From contig NC_030679.2 of the NCBI RefSeq assembly GCF_000004195.4, positions 149,593,040 through 149,657,039 on the forward strand: a stretch of DNA of 64,000 nt, read 5' to 3'. This document shows positions 56,544-64,000 of the stretch, in pieces. Positions within the stretch are counted from its first letter, which is position 1; each line of letters opens with the position of its first letter. This stretch comes from Xenopus tropicalis. Its lineage: Eukaryota; Chordata; Amphibia; Anura; Pipidae. The translations under genes were made by a program, and so were the position numbers. The notes under the pieces are model-generated. The model was not told the DNA's origin, did no database searches, and was given only the letters and a program-made list of their open reading frames with translations.

Positions 56544-56621
56544 GTAAGTATAATGTTTATTTCTTAATGGCAATGTATTATTTTTAATAACTTTCAGGTT
56601 AAGTTTCCTTTATTAATAGTC

Positions 56622-56865
56622 ATGAGCCAATTTTTTCGTCAGGCATGGATTCGCAGCGAATTTCCGCATTGGCGAATAGTTTTGCGAAACTTCCATGAAA
56701 ATTCTCAGTGGGAAAATTTGTCACACAGAATTTTTTGTTTGTCGCAAGACAAACTGGGCGTGGTCGCGAGAAAAAATAGACGTGGGTGACAAAATAAATC
56801 ACGCAACAAATGCGTTTCGCGAATTTTATGACAAAGCAAAACGGAACAGATTCGCTCATCACTTA
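56622..56865. mobile_element. MITE in intron 1 of olfactory receptor gene 2
   Basis: It begins CATGAGCCAATTTTTTCGTC and ends GCAAAACGGAACAGATTCGC TCATCAC, with GGCATGGATTCGCAGCGAAT inside, matching the family near 53660 and 45960. It is not present in the intron of gene 1. A further dispersed repeat follows at about 56925-57130 (TTATAGTGCCAACATATTCT onward), which gives the meaningless frame at 57076-57345. Confidence 0.65.
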
Positions 56866-57484
56866 ATAAAGCGCAAAGAACTATTTTTTTATTTTGTGAC
56901 ACAACCCTTACCTGATATAAACAATTATAATTATTAACCTCTTTTTTTATAGTGCCAACATATTCTGCTTAGCTTTTCCATCCATCACTATCCCAGCTGA
57001 GCTTACAGTCTAGGGCTCCTCTCACATTTACACACACTAGAGCAAATTTTATTAGAAGCCAATTACCCTGCCTGTATGTTTTTGGAGAAAATGGAGGATA
57101 CCCAAGCAAACAGCGGGAGAACATACTGTCATGTATGGCAAACCCTAGAGGGAGTGACTGGATTCTTGTCTAGGTATGCTTTTCTGCCTTTAACAGACTC
57201 CTCAGGCCTAGCCCTCATCTACACGGCTGCCACCAGGTCTTACTTTGCAAGGATCCAGAGACTCCCACAAGGGCAGGCAATGGAACCAAACGTTATTGCA
57301 GTGAAGGAGCTGGTAATGGCAGAAGATGTAAAACAGCAAAAGTGAGATAAAATCAGGAACAGGCTGGGGTAACAACCAGGGAACACAAGAGATAAGTGGG
57401 ACCTCAGTGCTGCCCTTATCTTTGATACATTTATATATTATTATTGTGTTTACCTAAATATTTATTCTATTCTATTATTCTCAG

Positions 57485-58420
57485 GAAATTCCAAGAAGCA
57501 ACCATAGTATGATTCAAGAGTTTATACTGGTAGGATTAAAAGATCTTCACCATTTTCAAATCCCAGTCTTTCTGTTGGTTATTATTGTCTATGTTGCCAC
57601 AATACTTGGGAACATGCTGATCATTGTATTAGTTTTAACCAACCACCATTTTAAGTCCCCAATGTATTTCTTCTTAAGTCATCTTTCTCTCTGTGACATC
57701 TTAATAAGTACCAATGTCACCCCCAACACTCTGCAAGTTATACTCAACAAGAACAGTCCAATATCTGTCAACTGTTGCCTCACACAATTGTATTTTTTTG
57801 GTGCCTCAGCTGTTATTGAGTGTTGCCTTCTCACAGTAATGTCCTATGACCGATACTTGGCTATCTGTAACCCATTGCTCTACTCATCTATTATGAGCCA
57901 CAACCTTCCTTATTATCTGGTTCTTTGGCCATGGCTGGTTGGATTTCTGTTGGCTTTGATAACAAATGTCCTTGTACTTGAGTTATACTTCTGTGGCCCC
58001 AATATCATCAATCACTTCTTCTGTGATCTTGCTCCGATACTTGAACTTTCTTGCTCCGATACATCGGCTGTGGAAATTCAAGTTTCCATTGTAGCTGCTG
58101 TTATAGGTGTTTCACAGATGTTATTTGTAGTAGCAACATATATTTGTATTTTTAATTCCATTCTCAGCATCTCTTCAAACATTGGAAAAGAGAAGGCCTT
58201 CTCCACCTGCAGTTCTCATCTAGTTGTGGTATCTACATATTATGGAACCCTTATTGCTCTTTATTTGGCTCCATCAAGAGGATATTCATTGACTTTGAAC
58301 AAAATCTTGTCAATTCTCAACACGGTGGTCACTCCTTTATTTAACCCCATTATATACAGTCTCAGGAACAAGGAGATAAGAACTGAAACAGTTAAATTTG
58401 TTTCCAAGATAAAGAAATAA
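57485..58420 (+). CDS. Olfactory receptor gene 2, exon 2 (main exon, 311 codons)
   Basis: Paralogue of the receptor at 51597, same strand and same length. The acceptor is TATTATTCTCAG/GAA at 57484. The joined protein is 321 residues. Features: NHS glycosylation site, EFILVGLKDL, PMYFFLSHLSLCD, MSYDRYLAIC (DRY 132-134), YFCGP and HFFCDLAP cysteines, KAFSTCSSHL, PLFNPIIYSLRN; no stop or frameshift. Differences from gene 1 cluster between segments two and three (NKNSPISVNCCLTQLYFFGA against RGESAIPVNECLTQLYFVGS) and in segment five (AAVIGVS against VTVIGVS), regions near the odorant pocket. If only the main exon is used, translation starts at 57509 and gives 303 residues. Confidence 0.96.
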   Translation, partial: EIPRSNHSMIQEFILVGLKDLHHFQIPVFLLVIIVYVATILGNMLIIVLVLTNHHFKSPMYFFLSHLSLCDILISTNVTPNTLQVILNKNSPISVNCCLTQLYFFGASAVIECCLLTVMSYDRYLAICNPLLYSSIMSHNLPYYLVLWPWLVGFLLALITNVLVLELYFCGPNIINHFFCDLAPILELSCSDTSAVEIQVSIVAAVIGVSQMLFVVATYICIFNSILSISSNIGKEKAFSTCSSHLVVVSTYYGTLIALYLAPSRGYSLTLNKILSILNTVVTPLFNPIIYSLRNKEIRTETVKFVSKIKK

Positions 58421-58597
58421 TTTTATTCTGTATTAAAAAAAGTTCTTATGTGATTGTAACTGAATATATGTTGAAAATGTGTATTTTTAATGTGATATAG
58501 CTTGTATCAATATAAATTTGTCCCCTTCAGATTTCAGCCTGGACCATAATTTGGTAAAGTATGTATTAGGGGCACATTTACTCTAACACAACTCTAT

Positions 58598-58876
58598 GGG
58601 GCCGATTCATTAAAACACGAGTTCGAATCCCGAATGGGAAAAATTCGGATTGGATACAATCATTTCTGAAGATTGCAAATATCATGAAAATGCTTACGAA
58701 AAAATCGCATTAGTCACGATAATATCGTATTGGCGCTCCGAAAGTCACAACATTTTCGTACCGAATGATTGTAAACAGCGGCAGAACCTTTCCGAATTCA
58801 GAAGCGTACAAAAAAGTTGCGCAAGTGCAAAAAAATCAGCGAAAATACCCTCGGAGCGTTCGTGTCTTAATAAATC
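58598..58876. mobile_element. Short MITE nested in an older MITE, absent from the paralogous copy
   Basis: It starts GGGGCCGATTCATTAAAACA and ends GTCTTAATAAATC, with TAT on both sides (58595-58597, 58877-58879). In the upstream duplicate the site reads ACTCTATATTTTC uninterrupted (about 53123). It is related to 31516 onward. It contains GTTCGAATCCC, a chance resemblance to a tRNA B box. Confidence 0.75.
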
Positions 58877-59355
58877 TATAATTTATCATTTTTTTTATTT
58901 TAAAATTAAACTGAACTAATTTCCTCGAATGTCTAAAAAAAGTTTACTACAAAAAAATCCTATAGAAAAAGTCTGTGTGAGAAAAAGTCGCAACTGCAAC
59001 TTTTTTGAATTTTTGTTGCGAAAACTCATATTTTTTAAATTGTTGCACAGAAACCGCAACTTGACCCAGCGTCAAAAATCCAAAACCTCCAAAGTTTTGA
59101 GACAAAAGAAAGATCTTCAAGGAAAGGGAAGGGACATCTGCCATTGGCTTCTACATGAACTCGGCAAGTTTTAACTGGCATATTGTTAGATTTGAATTTT
59201 AGCCATTTTGGCACATTTAAAATTTTGGAAAAGTCTAAACTTTTTGTCAGACTTTTAGTTCTAAAAATCTGGAAAAAAAAAATCAGATGGTTAGTGAATG
59301 GGCCCCTAAGGCATTCATGCTAATAAGGTTGGCCAGTATGTTTATAGAACCAGTA

Positions 59356-61371
59356 CAGGTATAGGACCCATTATCCAGAATGCTCGGGACCAAGGGTATT
59401 CCGGATAAGGGGTCTTTCTGTAATTTGGATCTCAATACCTTAAGTCTACTAAAAAATCAATAAAACATTAATTAAACCCCATAGGATTGTTTTGCGTCCA
59501 ATAAGGATTATTTATATCTTAGTTGGGATCAAGTACAGGTACTGTTTTATTATTACAGAGAAAAGGGAATCATTTAACCATTAAATAAACCCAATAGGGC
59601 TGTTCTGCCCCCAATAAGGGGTAATTATATCTTAGTTGGGATCAAGTACAGGTACTGTTTTATTATTACAGAGAAAAGGGAATCATTTAACCATGAAATA
59701 AACCCAATAGGGCTGTTCTGCCCCCAATAAGGGGTAATTATATCTTAGTTGGGATCAAGTACAGGTACTGTTTTATTATTACAGAGAAAAGGGGATCATT
59801 TAACCATTAAATAAACCCAATAGGGCTGTTCTGCCCCAATAAGGGGTAATTATATCTTAGTTGGGATCAAGTACAGTTACTGTTTTATTATTACAGAGAA
59901 AAGGGAATCATTTAACCATTAAATAAACCCAATAGGGCTGTTCTGCCCCCAATAAGGGGTAATTATATCTTAGTTGGGATCAAGTACAGGTACTGTTTTA
60001 TTATTACAGAGAAAAGGGAATCATTTAACCATTAAATAAACCCAATAGGGCTGTTCTGCCCCAATAAGGGGTAATTATATCTTAGTTGGGATCAAGTACA
60101 GGTACTGTTTTATTATTACAGAGAAAAGGGAATCATTTAACCATTAAATAAACCCAATAGAGCTGTTCTGCCCCAATAAGGGGTAATTATATCTTAGTTG
60201 GGATCAAGTACAGGTACTGTTTTATTATTACAGAGAAAAGGGAATCATTTAACCATTAAATAAACCCAATAGGGCTGTTCTGCCCCAATAAGGGGTAATT
60301 ATATCTTAGTTGGGATCAATTACAAGGTACTGTTTTATTATTACAGAGAAAAGGGAATCATTTAACCATTAAATAAACCCAATAGGGCTGTTCTGCCCCA
60401 ATAAGGGGTAATTATATCTTAGTTGGGATCAATTACAAGGTACTGTTTTATTATTACAGAGAAAAGGGAATCATTTAACCATGAAATAAACCCAATAGGG
60501 CTGTTCTGCCCCAATAAGGGGTAATTATATCTTAGTTGGGATCAAGTACAGGTACTGTTTTATTATTACAGAGAAAAGGGAATCATTTAACCATGAAATA
60601 AACCCAATAGGGCTGTTCTGCCCCAATAAGGGGTAATTATATCTTAGTTGGGATCAAGTACAGGTACTGTTTTATTATTACAGAGAAAAGGGAATCATTT
60701 AACCATTAAATAAACCCAATAGGGCTGTTCTGCCCCAATAAGGGGTAATTATATCTTAGTTGGGATCAAGTACAGGTACTGTTTTATTATTACAGAGAAA
60801 AGGGAATCATTTAACCATTAAATAAACCCAATAGGGCTGTTCTGCCCCAATAAGGGGTAATTATATCTTAGTTGGGATCAATTACAAGGTACTGTTTTAT
60901 TATTACAGAGAAAAGGGAATCATTTAACCATGAAATAAACCCAATAGGGCTGTTCTGCCCCCAATAAGGGGTAATTATATCTTAGTTGGGATCAAGTACA
61001 GGTACTGTTTTATTATTACAGAGAAAAGGGAATCATTTAACCATGAAATAAACCCAATAGGGCTGTTCTGCCCCAATAAGGGGTAATTATATCTTAGTTG
61101 GGATCAAGTACAGGTACTGTTTTATTATAACAGAGAAAAGGGAATCATTTAACCATTAAATAAACCCAATAGGGCTGTTCTGCCCCCAATAAGGGGTAAT
61201 TATATCTTAGTTGGGATCAATTACAAGGTACTGTTTAATTTCTACATAGAAAAAGGAAATCAGTTTTAAAAATCTGAATTATTTAATTAAAATGGAGTCT
61301 ATGGGAGACGGGCTTTCCATAATTCGGAGCTTTCTGGATAACGGGTTTCCGGATAAGGGGTCCGATACCTG
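59356..61371 (-). mobile_element. TA-target MITE carrying about 15 internal tandem repeats
   Basis: Same family as 36335-37333, opposite orientation. Ends are CAGGTATAGGACCC and GGGTCCGATACCTG, with TA on both sides (59354-59355, 61372-61373). The core is about 15 copies of a 110-116-bp unit with TTTTATTATTACAGAGAAAA; variants GGGATCAATTACAAGG mark some units. The upstream duplicate preserves the empty site (CTAGTACCGTACATTT at about 53603), so this insertion postdates the olfactory receptor duplication. Confidence 0.88.
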
Positions 61372-61711
61372 TACCGTACATTTAAGAACTATCACAAGCT
61401 GCAAATAGCAAACAGTCAACTATATTCTTTAAAAGGAACAAGAAGATTATTTTAATGCCAACAGTTGTTGCATAAAGGGACAAATTGGTCTAACATAAAA
61501 GGACACTGCAGTTCCCAACTGATGGCATCAATCTGAAATTGAATAATTTTATTTTATACTTATATTGACTCAACTCATACCCCTGAATATCTAACATTTA
61601 CTAAAAAAAATCCAACAGGAAAAGTCAGTGAGTGAAAAAGCCACAAAAAAACCTAAACATTTTCGAGTTGTTGCTCCAAAAGCTAAATTTGGCACAATTG
61701 TTATACAGAGG

Positions 61712-61800
61712 GGCACATTTACTAAAACTCTATAAATTCTTATTTTTTTAATTCTGAAATTCGACTGAACTTATTTCCTCAAAAGTCTACCATTTACTTG
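61712..61800. mobile_element. MITE fragment interrupted by an LTR
   Basis: GGGGCACATTTACTAAAACT through CTCAAAAGTCTACCATTTACT matches the left part of the elements at 53105 and 58567. The sequence then breaks into the LTR at 61801. A likely continuation (AGACACATATTTAATCTCC, about 62716) follows the LTR. Confidence 0.65.
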
Positions 61801-62690
61801 TAACACTTGTTTGGCTTAGATATGGAAAAACCCAGGCTAGGGAATGGTATAGAGCATGTGTTACATGCGACCTTAATGCACAGGAGTGGGCCTCCGCTAT
61901 ATGGGAGGTATTAATGGAGCTGAGGGTGTAGTTGAACTACAACTAGATAAGAGCTTGTGTGGTGCAGATAGAATAATGGACGCCAGAAAGGTTCTTGCTG
62001 ATGAACTATAGTACAAGTTTATTGGACAAAGCACAACTCAATAGTGCAGCAGGGTATATACTCACAGACACAGCAGTATAGGAATTTGTAGTCACAATGG
62101 AGAATGCAGATGTGACCCTTAGGAACAGAATATCCCACTTGGAGGATGCACAGAGGATTAGCTGATACCTGAGATGAAGACCTTTCAGTAGGGAGTGTTC
62201 CGGCCGACTATGGTCCAGGGGAGAGCTCCTAACACTGGTACCTGGCGTCTAATAAAAAACCGGTCCCTAAAGAACGACAACAGAGCCGGGGTAGGCTAAA
62301 CCCTTTTACAACTCCTGGTTGGGGCTATTAACTGCCCTTTCTAGATAAGCTGACTGTTCTCACCACTTCTAGAGGGTGCTATTATATACATCTGACTGTG
62401 CTGGCTTTACCTCGTTCACGGGGCCCTGTCCCCGACTTTAGATAAAGATGTTCTCTTTACTGGGGCCGAATGCCTCAGGCTCAATGACGTGAAGCCTTGA
62501 GACAACAGCAGCCAGAGAGGAAGACACTTCCTTGTGACACTATATAGTCTGCCAAGGGGAGTGGTCAACCTGGGCTAAACCTATAGGGGGTAGCCTAATA
62601 ACTGTAACCTGAGTGTAGAGGGCTCTGCCCTATTACAGCACAGATAAGATTAGATAAGGGATAACATCATAGGGAGCTATCTGGCTAATT
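61801..62690 (-). repeat. Putative solo LTR, relative of the 29107-30032 LTR
   Basis: It starts TGTAACAC and follows the order of the other LTR with substitutions: TAGAGCATGTGTTACATGCG, GTGGGCCTCCGCTATATGGG, GGTGTAGTTGAACTACAAC, CGCCAGAAAGGTTCTTGC, CCTCGTTCACGGGGCCCTGT and GTGCCAAGG-like blocks near the end. It is a diverged member of the same LTR lineage. No internal region or second LTR follows within the window. The right boundary is approximate. Confidence 0.75.
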
Positions 62691-62927
62691 GTTGAATTCT
62701 TACTTTTCGCTGTTTAGACACATATTTAATCTCCAAAAAATTGCCCCAGAGGATATGAACACGATTCCCAGAAAAGAATGACCCTCTCCTTTCATGAGTT
62801 TATATCCATATTGATATAGGAATGATACAGCCAAAAAAGGATTATAGAATCTTTTGTACTTTATTGCTGTTCTTGGGCAGATACGGATATGAAAAAAAAA
62901 AAAAATTTAGGTTTTAATTTACATATA
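62691..62927. other. Unassigned sequence with remnant of the split MITE
   Basis: Short interval between the solo LTR and the next MITE. About 62700-62745 resembles the right part of the MITE at 53105. Nothing else is recognised. Confidence 0.45.
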
Positions 62928-63255
62928 CAGGTATCGGACCCCTTATCCGGAAACCCGTTATCCAGAAAGCTCCGAATTACGGAATGCCCGTCTCCCATAG
63001 ACTCCATTTTAATCAAATAATTCAGAATTTTAAAACTGATTTCCTTTTTCTATGTAGAAATAAAACAGAACCTTGTAATTGATTCCAACTAAGATATAAT
63101 TACCCCTTATTGGATGCAAAACAATCCTATTGGGTTTAATTAATGTTTTATTGATTTTTTAGTAGACTTAAGGTATTGAGATCCAAATTACGGAAAGAAC
63201 CCTTATCCGGAATACCCTTGGTCCCGAGCATTCTGGATAATGGGTCCTATACCTG
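62928..63255 (+). mobile_element. TA-target MITE, single-unit (unexpanded) member
   Basis: Ends are CAGGTATCGGACCC and GGGTCCTATACCTG, with TA on both sides (62926-62927, 63256-63257). At 328 bp it holds only one copy of the region repeated in 36335-37333 and 59356-61371 (TTTCCTTTTTCTATGTAG through CCTATTGGGTTTAATTAATG). It shows the ancestral, unexpanded form. Confidence 0.88.
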
Positions 63256-64000
63256 TATTAGTAATTTTGCTCGGACATAACATGGCTCACATAAGTAAAT
63301 GATGCAACACAGAACTATATTCATTTCCAAGGAATTATTTTTTTTTTAATGCAATCACAAAAATACAAATGATTTTGGTCCATTCTTCCAGGCAGATCTA
63401 CTCAAGGTTGTAAGATATAAATGGTGTCTGAAGGTTTAGTTACCCTTTGTTCAGTTGGGAGGGAAAGCTGCTTTCTCAACCTGGGTTATAGGGGGTTTTT
63501 TTTTGGGCAGTTTAGTAACTGTCTGTAGATGTCATCGATTTTATAAAGGGTTAAGTCAACATGTGCTCGTCCTTTTTGGATGCCACCTGCGGAAAAGGGG
63601 GCAGGCCTGGGAGGAGGTAGGCCCAGTACCCAAGAGTTACAGTAATACAAGATTCTTCCTCCAACAATACACAAAGGCCCATTTCCAAATATTAAGGGGG
63701 TATTTACTAAAGGTTTTTGTGGGTTTTTTTTTACAAAAATATGATTTTGTGTAAAAAAAAAAAATTGATTGTCCTTTTTACAGCTGGAGGATGTTTCTTT
63801 GCTCTTAGGATTGAGAGGTTTTTAGGGATGTTTGGCGCTTGCATTTGTGCAACAATATGAAATTCATGGTTTTTGTATTGTTGTACGTGTTTTTCACGTA
63901 TTTTCCATTTTTTTTACTCATACTTTTCCCAGATATTTTAATAAGTGACTAACCATTCCTGGTTTTAGTGGAAATGAGTTTAGTTGTGGTTTCAAAAACC
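63256..64000. other. Right flank, no gene recognised
   Basis: Frames at 63455-63754 (plus) and 63486-63674 (minus) show no motif. About 63697 onward (GGGGGTATTTACTAAAGG) looks like the start of another MITE that runs off the window. Confidence 0.45.

Larger units (their letters stand above)
55960..61389 (+). repeat. Downstream copy of the tandem segmental duplication
   Basis: It matches 50260-53625 in order: GATATTTCTCAGAGGAGAAT, promoter block, exon 1 donor, exon 2, 3' flank, MITE and ACCGTACATTTAAGAACT. It contains two extra MITEs (58598-58876 and 59356-61371) absent from the upstream copy. Confidence 0.8.

Noticed and set aside
57076..57345. 89-codon frame upstream of the second olfactory receptor
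   Set aside because: It lies within the intron and starts inside a dispersed repeat; no motif, and no counterpart in the first gene.
58610..58640. GTTCGAATCCC resembling a tRNA B box
   Set aside because: It is part of a MITE that occurs in several copies; no A box, cloverleaf or Pol III terminator at proper spacing.

Overview
The window reads as vertebrate nuclear DNA, most likely a pipid frog (Xenopus). The reasons are vertebrate-type spliced olfactory receptor genes, a CALHM-like channel gene, a CR1-clade LINE whose ORF1 carries an esterase domain, and a dense population of foldback and MITE-type DNA transposons. One of these MITE families carries internal tandem repeats, a feature I recall being described in Xenopus. 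Nothing looks bacterial: no operons, ribosome binding sites, rRNA, tRNA or CRISPR.

Layout. 0.4-18.4 kb is one tandem array of a 49-bp unit (about 365 copies) with kilobase-scale higher-order duplications. Every long reading frame in it is an artefact of a stop-free unit. 18.9-19.7 kb is a 34-bp minisatellite that reverses orientation near its left end. 22.3-30.0 kb is an LTR retrotransposon on the minus strand with a tRNA-Lys primer binding site and no visible coding capacity; one LTR is split by a nearly full-length CR1 LINE (22549-27476) whose ORF2 is intact and whose ORF1 start is frameshifted. 32.4-35.2 kb is a 2.8-kb DNA transposon with broken exons of a MYB/SANT-like protein.

37.7-45.1 kb is a two-exon minus-strand gene for a short, divergent CALHM-family membrane protein. 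Its 6.7-kb intron holds hAT-type MITEs and a second CR1 copy that has grown a 3.9-kb, 41-bp minisatellite from its own 3' end. 45.1-50.2 kb holds only MITE-type repeats.

50.3-61.4 kb is a tandem duplication carrying two olfactory receptor genes on the plus strand. Each begins in a tiny separate coding exon spliced to a 936-bp main exon. The downstream copy later received at least two MITEs whose empty sites can be read in the upstream copy. The right end holds a putative solo LTR and a short member of the MITE family seen expanded elsewhere.

The supportable host genes are therefore three: one CALHM-like gene and two olfactory receptors. The rest is transposons and tandem repeats, and its main interest is how transposons seed satellites. 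The element names, the species and the statements about assembly quality are inferences; no database search was possible.
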